In this document: piece by piece, positions 51,736-59,044 of the stretch
Layout of the letters: each line of letters opens with the position of its first letter
How positions within the stretch are numbered: position 1 is the first letter of the stretch
Origin: Anaerolinea sp.
GTDB lineage: Bacteria > Chloroflexota > Anaerolineae > Anaerolineales > Villigracilaceae
DNA: 64,000 bases
Assembly: GCA_020723805.1 (NCBI GenBank)
Contig: DYID01000016.1
Span: 21,654-85,653 of the forward strand
Reading direction: 5' to 3'
Notes under the pieces: generated by a model
What the model saw: only the letters and a program-made list of their open reading frames with translations
Database searches by the model: none
What the model was told of the DNA's origin: nothing
Made by a program: the position numbers and the translations under genes

Positions 51736-52479
51736 TCAATAACGACGCTGCAGCGACTGGTAACTTTGAAACGCAAGGATGCCGAACAAGAGCGCCACAT
51801 ACACGCTCCGCATCACCAGCAAGGCGAACAAAGCGATGACCCCGCCTGCAATCACCGACACCCACTGTGCCTTGCGCGCGCCGTCCCAGGGGTCGTACTG
51901 GATGAGCAGGTTGCGCGTCACATGACCGCCATCGAGCGGAAAGACAGGCAGGAGGTTGAAAATACCCCAGAAGACATTGACGAACAGGAGCATGGTCACG
52001 AAGACGTTGAGCGCGTCTCCCCCAAACGGCAAGACGGCGGTCAGCGGCAAGGGCAGGATGCCGAACAGGCGGCTGGTGATTAAAGTCCCGCCGGCGAGCA
52101 GGGTGACCAGCATCATGAGAACGGCAAACGTGAACCCTGCAAACGGTCCCGCCAGCGAAATGACAATCTCCTGTTTGGGACCCGGCGAAACCCTTGCCCA
52201 GCCGTATCCCCAAGGCGCCGCTTCGGGGATGGTCAGCCCCCCCATGGCGTGAAGCACGATCTCCGAGCGGATGCCGTAGAAACGAAACGCCAGCGCGTGT
52301 CCCAACTCGTGGACGAGAACGGACACGAACACAACAAGTATCCAAAGTGGGAGCATCCACAAACTAGCGGAGGACCCCAGCAGGAGGGCAATCAACCAGA
52401 ACAACGGATGGACGCGGACGGGAATGTCGCCGATGGAAAAGCGCAGGTCAAAACGGGTGGGAGGCAGGGCTTGAAACAT
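51736..52479 (-). CDS. M50 site-2-protease-family metalloprotease
   Basis: 247 residues with about six membrane helices. Zinc ligands are HELGH in the second helix and the distal FPLDGGH motif (NLLPVFPLDGG), both intact. No PDZ or CBS domain. Substrates of such S2P proteins are membrane-anchored regulators or signal peptides. ATG 52479 begins 7 nt after the mtnA stop. Downstream of mtnA on the same strand. Confidence 0.85.
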   Translation of the reverse strand: MFQALPPTRFDLRFSIGDIPVRVHPLFWLIALLLGSSASLWMLPLWILVVFVSVLVHELGHALAFRFYGIRSEIVLHAMGGLTIPEAAPWGYGWARVSPGPKQEIVISLAGPFAGFTFAVLMMLVTLLAGGTLITSRLFGILPLPLTAVLPFGGDALNVFVTMLLFVNVFWGIFNLLPVFPLDGGHVTRNLLIQYDPWDGARKAQWVSVIAGGVIALFALLVMRSVYVALLFGILAFQSYQSLQRRY

Positions 52480-52486
52480 GAGGGCG

Positions 52487-53533
52487 TTATTCTCCCAATA
52501 CAACTTTTCTCAAATTAACTTCAAACGGCGGATACACCACGCCCTTCTCCGTCACGATGGCAGTGACAAGGCGGCTGGGCGTCACATCGAAGGCGATATT
52601 ACGGGCTTTGGCGTTCTTTGGCGTTACGCGCTCGCCGTGAAATTCCAAGCCAAGCACTTCCTCTGGGTCGCGCTCCTCGATGGGGATTAAATCTCCGTGC
52701 GGGAGCGACAGGTCAATGGTAGAGGTGGGGACTACCGGGTAAAACGGCACGCCGTTATCGAAGGCGGCGAGCGCCAGCATGTAGGTGCCGATCTTGTTTG
52801 CCACGTCGCCGTTGGCGGCAGTGCGGTCGGAGCCGACGAAGCATTTTTGCACCTTGCCCGCTTTCAGAAAATATCCCGCCATGTTGTCGCTGATGATTTC
52901 GTAGGGGATGCCGTACTGTTCCAGTTCCCAGGCGGTGAGCCGCGCTCCCTGCAAACGCGGACGGGTCTCATCCACCAGCACATGCACGCGCTTGCCTTGT
53001 TCGTGCGCCATGCGGATGACGCCCAGCGCCGTGCCCCAATCCACGGTTGCCAGCGCACCCGTATTGCAGTGATGGATGACCGTATCGCCGTCGTTGATCA
53101 ACGCCGCGCCATGCTCCGCCATGCGTTTGTTGATTTCGACATCTTCGTCGGCGATACGCTGCGCCTCGGCAAGGACCAGTTCGCGGACTTGATCCGCGCT
53201 TCTTTCCTCTTTCTTCTTTCTTACAACCTCCATCACTCGATCCACTGCCCATGCCAGGTTGACCGCAGTAGGGCGGGCGGATTTCAGGGTGTTGGACGCG
53301 GCTTGTAAGTCGGCGAGCAGGTCCGAGGTCGAGGAGGAGGCGGATTCGAATGCCGCCAGCGCCAGACCGAACGCCGCGGCGGCTCCAATGGCAGGCGCGC
53401 CGCGTACCACCATCTCTTTGATCGCCCACGCCACCGACTTGTGATCCTTGAACGACAGCACTTCGAAACGACCAGGCAGAAGGCGCTGGTCTATCATCTT
53501 GAGTTGACCATCTTCCCAGAATACGGTTCGCAT
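52487..53533 (-). CDS. mtnA: S-methyl-5-thioribose-1-phosphate isomerase
   Basis: 348 residues. It isomerises methylthioribose-1-phosphate to the ribulose form in methylthioadenosine salvage. MVVRGAPAIGAAAAFG, the catalytic Cys in HHCNTGALATVDWGTA, and the catalytic Asp in VGSDRTAANGDVANKIGTY are conserved in MtnA and set it apart from eIF2B subunits. It sits among SAM-cycle genes (ahcY, kinase, corrinoid/pterin methyl transfer). Confidence 0.93.
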   Translation of the reverse strand: MRTVFWEDGQLKMIDQRLLPGRFEVLSFKDHKSVAWAIKEMVVRGAPAIGAAAAFGLALAAFESASSSTSDLLADLQAASNTLKSARPTAVNLAWAVDRVMEVVRKKKEERSADQVRELVLAEAQRIADEDVEINKRMAEHGAALINDGDTVIHHCNTGALATVDWGTALGVIRMAHEQGKRVHVLVDETRPRLQGARLTAWELEQYGIPYEIISDNMAGYFLKAGKVQKCFVGSDRTAANGDVANKIGTYMLALAAFDNGVPFYPVVPTSTIDLSLPHGDLIPIEERDPEEVLGLEFHGERVTPKNAKARNIAFDVTPSRLVTAIVTEKGVVYPPFEVNLRKVVLGE

Positions 53534-53631
53534 GGGCGTATTTTACACTACGCCCCAAAAATGAGACGAAAATCACGTGACGCCTCTGCTGAAGCGTGCA
53601 ATAATGAATGGAAAGCAAACGAGGAGGAAGT

Positions 53632-54279
53632 ATGTCGGAAGCATTGTTGAACGCAATGGCGCAAAGCATCGTGGATGGGGACTCCGACGCCGCCGCGAAC
53701 GCCGCACGGCAGGCAGTGGAGGCGGGAATGGATCCGTTGGAAGCCATTACGAAGGGATACATGGCGGGGGTGAACGAGGTGGGCGATAGTTATGCTTGCG
53801 GGAATGTGTTCCTGCCCGAACTGGTGATGGCAGGCGAAGCGATGAAAGCCGCGATTGCCGTGCTGGAGCCCGAATTGAAAAAGCGGGGAACTTCGCGCGA
53901 AACGTTGGGCAAGGTGGTGCTGGCGACCGTCGAGGGCGATATTCACGAAATCGGCAAGTCGTTGGTGGGGACGATGTTGACGGCGGCGGGGTTCGAAGTG
54001 TATGATTTGGGCGTCAACGTGCCGGCGGAAACGATCATTGCCAAAGCCGAGGAGGTGGGCGCAGACATTGTGGGACTGAGCGCTCTGCTCACAACCACGA
54101 TGATTCGTCAAAAAGAGGTCATCGAGGCGATGGATCGCAAGGGTTTGCGCAAGCGGACGCGGGTCATCGTCGGCGGTGCGCCCGTGACGCGGGACTGGGC
54201 GCAGCGCATCGAAGCCGACGGTTACAGCGAAGACGCGGTCGGCGCGGTTGGCGTGGCAAGGGCGTTGATGAACGGATGA
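53632..54279 (+). CDS. Corrinoid (B12-binding) methyltransferase protein
   Basis: 215 residues. An N-terminal four-helix cap domain (about 1-88) precedes a cobalamin-binding Rossmann-like domain with the D103-x-H105-x-x-G108 base-off motif in EGDIHEIGKSLV, plus SALLTTT and GGAPVT. It resembles the corrinoid partners of methyltransferases MtbC/MtgC. GAGGAGGA precedes ATG 53632. The next gene is a pterin-binding methyltransferase, so methyl groups would pass between the two. No MtgB/MttB-type methyl donor enzyme or activating RamA protein is present. Confidence 0.88.
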   Translation: MSEALLNAMAQSIVDGDSDAAANAARQAVEAGMDPLEAITKGYMAGVNEVGDSYACGNVFLPELVMAGEAMKAAIAVLEPELKKRGTSRETLGKVVLATVEGDIHEIGKSLVGTMLTAAGFEVYDLGVNVPAETIIAKAEEVGADIVGLSALLTTTMIRQKEVIEAMDRKGLRKRTRVIVGGAPVTRDWAQRIEADGYSEDAVGAVGVARALMNG

Positions 54280-54304
54280 AACTTCACCGGACAAAAGAGG
54301 CTTC

Positions 54305-55159
54305 ATGAAGACAACCCTGAAAAGCAAAACCAAGAAAGTGGAAATCAGCACGGAGGGTCCTTTTACCATCATCGGCGAGAAGATCAACCCGACCGGGCGC
54401 AAGAAACTTGCCGCCGCGCTTCAAGAAGGTAATCTGGACTACGTGCGCGACCTCGCCAAAAAACAAATCGAAGCGGGCGCGGATGTGCTGGATGTCAACG
54501 TGGGCATGGCAGGCACCGACGATGTGGATTATCTGCCGGGCATCGTGAAGATGCTGGTGGAGGAGTTCGATATTCCGCTCTGTCTCGACTCGCCCAACCC
54601 GAAGGCATTGGCGGCGGCGCTCCCGCTCGTGCAGGGACGGGCGCTGGTCAATTCGGTGAACGGGGAGGAAAAGTCGCTGGAGGCAGTGCTGCCCATCGTC
54701 AAGGAGTTTGGCGTGCCGGTCATCGGGCTTGCGATAGGTGATGGCGGCATTTCCAACGACCCGCAAAAACGTCTCGCGGCGGCGGGGAAGATCATCGAAC
54801 GCGCCGGCAAACTCGGCATTCCCATCGAGGACATCATCATTGACCCGCTGGTCATGACCGTGGGCGCAGACAGCAATGCCGGGCTGGTCACGCTGACCAC
54901 TATCGAACTGGTGTGCAAGGAATTCGGCGTCAACATCAACCTTGGCGCAAGCAACGTCTCGTTTGGCTTGCCGGAGCGGGATGTCATCAATCAAGCCTTT
55001 CTCGCGCTCGCCATCGGCGCGGGCGCGACCTGCGCCATCACCGACCCGATGAAGTACAGCCTCACCATCAAAGCCACTGACCTCCTGCGCGGGCGGGACA
55101 GTTACGGCGCAAAGTATTTGAAGTTTTACAGGGCGCACGCGCCGGAGAAAACGGCATAA
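54305..55159 (+). CDS. Methyltetrahydrofolate:corrinoid methyltransferase (DHPS fold)
   Basis: 284 residues. A TIM-barrel pterin-binding domain: IIGEKINPTGRKKL, AGADVLDVNVG, LCLDSPNPKALAAALPL, NSVNGEEKSLEAVLPI, and a late NINLGASNVSFGLPERDVINQAFLA match the AcsE/MtgA group, which carries methyl groups between corrinoid and tetrahydrofolate, not DHPS proper. Coupled to the corrinoid gene 25 nt upstream. A terminator follows. Confidence 0.85.
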   Translation: MKTTLKSKTKKVEISTEGPFTIIGEKINPTGRKKLAAALQEGNLDYVRDLAKKQIEAGADVLDVNVGMAGTDDVDYLPGIVKMLVEEFDIPLCLDSPNPKALAAALPLVQGRALVNSVNGEEKSLEAVLPIVKEFGVPVIGLAIGDGGISNDPQKRLAAAGKIIERAGKLGIPIEDIIIDPLVMTVGADSNAGLVTLTTIELVCKEFGVNINLGASNVSFGLPERDVINQAFLALAIGAGATCAITDPMKYSLTIKATDLLRGRDSYGAKYLKFYRAHAPEKTA

Positions 55160-55161
55160 GC

Positions 55162-55204
55162 AAACGACATCGGAAGTCGCTGCGACTTCCGATGTCGTTT
55201 TATC
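55162..55204 (+). terminator. Strong rho-independent terminator
   Basis: Perfect 18-bp arms (55162-55179 and 55183-55200) with a 3-nt loop followed by TTTTATC, directly after the methyltransferase stop. Confidence 0.85.
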
Positions 55205-55318
55205 AAACCAAGCGTATTGGAGTTACTCGCCTTACGCAGTGACGTAAGATTTACCTCGCGTTTTCAGGCGATGTGCTGGAAAAGGAAAAATCATTGCAGT
55301 AATCCCAATCTGGCTGGC

Positions 55319-55344
55319 GTAGCGCGACATGAATGTCGCGCTAC
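55319..55344. repeat. Palindromic repeat GTAGCGCGACAT
   Basis: Perfect 12-bp arms GTAGCGCGACAT / ATGTCGCGCTAC around GA. It lies between the methyltransferase terminator and the lipoprotein gene, near a smaller CTTACG/CGTAAG hairpin at about 55233-55250. Confidence 0.75.
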
Positions 55345-55370
55345 GGGAAAACTGCATAACAGTAGGAGGG

Positions 55371-56351
55371 TTAACCCGGGCAGAAGATGAGCGGCACGTC
55401 GGGGGCGGTATCCTGCGCCGAGTTTCCTGCTCCGTCGTTGCCGATGACGGCGATACCAATGGAACCGTTGGCGCCCTGATAGAAGTTATACGCTTGCGCG
55501 CCGATGTCAATGACCGCACGATAGTAGCCGTTGCCGAGGGAGGTCATTTCGGCAAAGATACCTTCTGCGCCTGCGCCGACAAAACCATAGACCAGGTACA
55601 CCTGCCCGACTCCTGACTGCCCATCACTTACGTAGGCTTCGACGGTCAGGATGCCGCTTTCGGTGCTGCACCCTTGTCCGTAGTACAAGGTGGGCGGGTT
55701 AACGTAGGTAATGTCCACGACCGGCGGCGTCACATCTGCCGGCACGGGCGTGAAGGTGGGCGGAACCGTTGGCGGAATGGGTGTAAAGGTGGGCGGGATG
55801 GAGGTAAAAGTGGCTGTTGGGGTGATGCTCGTCGGCGAGGCGAGAGTGGGGGTGACGGTTGGTGTCAGGGCAGCGACTTCGGTGGCTTTGTCGGGCGGGA
55901 GGGTCCCCTCGGCGGGCGCGGCAGGCGCCTCAGGCATGTTGCAATCGCCATTGGGGGAAATGACCGGTTCCTTCGCCTCCTGCGAAACGCATACCGCTGC
56001 CGGGGCACTGTCGGAAAATTCGCTGCCGGCGTAGGCACGCGCGATGAGGGTATATTCGCCGGGCGCAGAGGCGTTCCAGTTCGTTTCGGCATAGACCAGC
56101 GGCGCAGCCGCGTCGGTGTCCGCTGCGCCGACCGAGACACCGTTGACCAGAAACTCGATGCGGGTGATGCCGCTCCCATCCACATGGCGGGCATGTGCCT
56201 TGAGCGGGAACACGCCCAGCGGCAAAATCGAACCGTTGACGGGCTGGTCGAGCCAGGCTTGCGCCCCGCTGGAGGAAAGACTCGACCCAGGGGCAGAGCA
56301 GGCGCTCAACAGGATGGCAAGCATTACAAATAGAAAACTGAGTTTTTTCAT
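55371..56351 (-). CDS. Secreted lipoprotein with Ig-like domain and PT-rich linker
   Basis: 326 residues. Lipobox LLSAC, an Ig-like domain (about 30-140, WLDQPVNGSILPLGVFPLKAHA ... YTLIARAYAGSEFSDSAP), a Thr/Pro linker of about 60 residues (PTVTPTLASPTSITPT...), and a C-terminal beta domain with a Cys pair. No catalytic motif. Same layout and position as the two large paralogues upstream, so probably part of one cell-surface group. Confidence 0.7.
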   Translation of the reverse strand: MKKLSFLFVMLAILLSACSAPGSSLSSSGAQAWLDQPVNGSILPLGVFPLKAHARHVDGSGITRIEFLVNGVSVGAADTDAAAPLVYAETNWNASAPGEYTLIARAYAGSEFSDSAPAAVCVSQEAKEPVISPNGDCNMPEAPAAPAEGTLPPDKATEVAALTPTVTPTLASPTSITPTATFTSIPPTFTPIPPTVPPTFTPVPADVTPPVVDITYVNPPTLYYGQGCSTESGILTVEAYVSDGQSGVGQVYLVYGFVGAGAEGIFAEMTSLGNGYYRAVIDIGAQAYNFYQGANGSIGIAVIGNDGAGNSAQDTAPDVPLIFCPG

Positions 56352-56367
56352 GGTGATTTCCTTTAGG

Positions 56368-58770
56368 TTATGGAATGCCTTGTACCAAAATTTCAATGCG
56401 GCAGGAGGCTTCATTTGAACCGCCGGTCAGAACAACCGTTTCGTTGATGCGCGTCCATTCCGACTTGTTGCGAGGCTGGAGCGTGCCAGACGCCACACAG
56501 TAAGGGTCGGGACCGTTTTCGGTGTCGTAATCGTTCAAGACTGCCACGAAGGTAATTTCGCCGCGGTTTCCCAAACTTTGGGCGGGCGCCTCCAATTCGA
56601 ACAACCAGGGAATGGCTGGCGTACCTCTCCAGACATAAGTACCTTCGTTCAAGCAGGCTGTACCGCGCGGACAGCCACCGGTCAAAATCGTTCCGAAATT
56701 GTGGCTGGGGGCATCGCGGAAGGTGGGAGCATAGTCGTGAATGCCGATGAAAATATCGCCAAAAATTTCCATGCGGCGGTCGGCGCACAGGATGCAGATG
56801 TCGCCGTCATCGCGCACTTCGCCGGTGCGGGCGCTGGGTCCGACGGTGAGCGACTGGATGGTGATGTTGATATTGCCAATTTGGCTGCAACGCGGCTGGA
56901 CAATATCGAGCGGCTGACTAGGCAAAGAGTTGCCGCGGTTCGTCAGGGCAGTGACGGTGATACGCACCGTGGCGCTGCAGGCGTAGTTGGAGGGGATCAC
57001 CGGCATCGGGGCTCGGCGCCCGGCGTTGGATTCATTCAGGCGTCCCATTTGCACCACCGGTCCCGGCTGAGATGCAAGTCCGGGGCGAAATTCGTCATTG
57101 ATGAACGAGACGTTCACCCGCCAGCCGGTAATATCGGCTTCGGTGTAAAAGCTGTTGCCGCGCCAGTCCCATTCCAGCGAACGGATGATTTCCGAATCAC
57201 AGACCGATGTGCCGACGTTGGGGTCGGTGGTGGGCAAGGGTTCGCAGTCGGAGAGTAAATTTCGCACACGCACATTGGTGGGAGCGGGAATCGTCGTATC
57301 GGTGCCTTCGAGCGAGTCGAGGAGGGGAGGAATATTCAGATACACGACCTGGAGCGCGCCCGGAGCGATGTTGCCCAGGTCGAAGCGCGAGCCGGCAGGC
57401 TGGATGCGGTAACGGACAAAGGAAGCGCCGCCCGCGCCCAAAGGAATCCCATTGGCAGAAGCCAGTTGTTGCGGCTCAAAAGCCAGCACTTCGCTGGTCA
57501 GGTCGCGTCCATCCCATTCCGAGCGGGCGTGACTGCCGGAAAAGCGCCCAATACGCACGCTTTGCACTCCGCGTCTGCCCCAACATTCGCCATCCAGCCG
57601 TACCAAGCCATCCGATGGAACAGTGAGGGAATACACCCCCCGGCTGGGCAATTGCAAGGGCAGTTCGTAATACAAGTCGCCGCTGGTGGGATGCAGGAGT
57701 CCGGGTTCGGCAGGCTGACGCTCATAGCGTGACCCGTTCACCGAGACATAGCAGTACACGCCGTCGTAGGCTTCCTGCGTCGTCAGGCTCAGCAGGAGCA
57801 GGCGCAGGGAGGTCGTCGCGTCCGTGCCGGACGGGGAACATTCGGGACCAATGGCAATATCCAGCATGGAGGTAATGCCTTCACCGCCGCGCCAGAGAGG
57901 GGCGAGGAAGTAGCGGTACGTTCCCACGCGCGTGATGGGGGTGTCGGTATAGGTGTTTGTGCTCACCGGCAGTTCGGCAAGCAGGCTCATGTGATCTTCA
58001 CCGGGGGCAAGACGGTAAATGCGGTAACCCGTCTCGAACTCGGTGCTTGTCCAGCGCAGGGCAACCTGACTGCATGAGTGTGTCTCGCCATCGAAGTGCG
58101 GGGAATCGGGCGAAGGCGCCGGCGAACCGGGCGCACCAAGCGCAGGCGGCGGAACAGCCGGGGGCGGCGAAGCAGGCGGCGGGTCCGAACGACGCGGAAG
58201 GCTGAGCGGTGTCCCCGGCGGAATGACCGCATCGGGAGCGGCGGGCAGGCTGGGGTTCAGGCGGGCAATTTCTTCGGGAGTTGTCCCGGCGGCAGAAGCC
58301 AGGTCGCTCATGCGGATTTCGGTCACGCCTTCGCCGCGCGGCAGGTCATCCACAGTGACCTGTACCGGCACGCCGCTCAAATCGGCGGTATCTACAAAGA
58401 CGACTTGTGAATCGGCAAAATCGTCTTCTGCGAAAAAGGCGCGCGCCACCAGCACATGCCGCCCCGGCGTGGAGACTGTCCAAGGCTGGGCGAGGGTGAG
58501 GGTGTTGGTTTGTCCGTTGGCGGCGGCAATGAGTGCGCCATCGGCGTACACTTCCAGGCGCAGGACGGGGCGGCTGGCTTCGGCATAGACCATCAGCGGC
58601 AGTTCCTCGTTCAGGTCAGTGACGATTCCGCTTTGCGGCGTGCGAATCTGGACGAACGAACGCGTCGCTTGGGAATTGGATGACAGGAAGAACCACGCCG
58701 CCGCTCCGCCGCATAGCAGGAGCAGAAGCAGGATTCCACTTGTCAGGAAACAACCTTTGCTTTTTTTCAT
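56368..58770 (-). CDS. Large membrane-anchored surface protein with LysM and Fn3-like domains, paralogue 1
   Basis: 800 residues. An N-terminal membrane anchor (GCFLTSGILLLLLLCGGAAAWFFL), an Ig-like region, then LysM-like MSDLASAAGTTPEEIARLNPSL with a Pro-rich linker, an Fn3-like domain (HFDGETHSCSQVALRWTSTEFETGYRIYRLAPGED), and several beta domains to the C-terminus with a motif DICILCADRRMEIFGDIF. No enzyme motif. It shares a near-identical block with the 59041 gene. ATG 58770. Confidence 0.7.
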   Translation of the reverse strand: MKKSKGCFLTSGILLLLLLCGGAAAWFFLSSNSQATRSFVQIRTPQSGIVTDLNEELPLMVYAEASRPVLRLEVYADGALIAAANGQTNTLTLAQPWTVSTPGRHVLVARAFFAEDDFADSQVVFVDTADLSGVPVQVTVDDLPRGEGVTEIRMSDLASAAGTTPEEIARLNPSLPAAPDAVIPPGTPLSLPRRSDPPPASPPPAVPPPALGAPGSPAPSPDSPHFDGETHSCSQVALRWTSTEFETGYRIYRLAPGEDHMSLLAELPVSTNTYTDTPITRVGTYRYFLAPLWRGGEGITSMLDIAIGPECSPSGTDATTSLRLLLLSLTTQEAYDGVYCYVSVNGSRYERQPAEPGLLHPTSGDLYYELPLQLPSRGVYSLTVPSDGLVRLDGECWGRRGVQSVRIGRFSGSHARSEWDGRDLTSEVLAFEPQQLASANGIPLGAGGASFVRYRIQPAGSRFDLGNIAPGALQVVYLNIPPLLDSLEGTDTTIPAPTNVRVRNLLSDCEPLPTTDPNVGTSVCDSEIIRSLEWDWRGNSFYTEADITGWRVNVSFINDEFRPGLASQPGPVVQMGRLNESNAGRRAPMPVIPSNYACSATVRITVTALTNRGNSLPSQPLDIVQPRCSQIGNINITIQSLTVGPSARTGEVRDDGDICILCADRRMEIFGDIFIGIHDYAPTFRDAPSHNFGTILTGGCPRGTACLNEGTYVWRGTPAIPWLFELEAPAQSLGNRGEITFVAVLNDYDTENGPDPYCVASGTLQPRNKSEWTRINETVVLTGGSNEASCRIEILVQGIP
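58151..58555. repeat. Near-identical duplicated block, copy 1
   Basis: Matches 60749-61153 at constant offset 2598. By eye 58156-58476 (321 bp) is identical, and a few mostly silent changes follow to 58555. Outside the block the two genes are much more diverged. It encodes the LysM-like part and the end of the Ig-like region. Confidence 0.85.
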
Positions 58771-58804
58771 AAAATTCAATCCTTTTTGTAATATCGTGCA
58801 GGCA

Positions 58805-59044
58805 TCAGCCTGCATCATTTTCTTCTTCTGAAGCCGGCGGCACAGACGGCTTCCTCATTCCCGTCTGGGTGGCTGCTTCGCTCTGGATGAGCAGGTTCCA
58901 GAGTTCGTGTGCCGATTTGAACAGCCGTTCCTGGCTGCCATCCAGCGAGCGCAAGACGCCGCGCCACTCGCCGGGGGGAGAGATGTCGCTTGGCTCCTGC
59001 CAGATGCGCAGGATGTAGGTAATTTCACGGCGGGGTTTGCTCAT
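58805..59044 (-). CDS. Small hypothetical protein between two paralogues
   Basis: 79 residues, MSKPRREITYILRIWQEPS ... The frame start overlaps the stop of the large protein upstream (ATGA), indicating coupling. Trp-rich, no signal peptide or membrane segment. It lies between two large paralogous genes in one operon. No family recognised. Confidence 0.6.
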   Translation of the reverse strand: MSKPRREITYILRIWQEPSDISPPGEWRGVLRSLDGSQERLFKSAHELWNLLIQSEAATQTGMRKPSVPPASEEENDAG

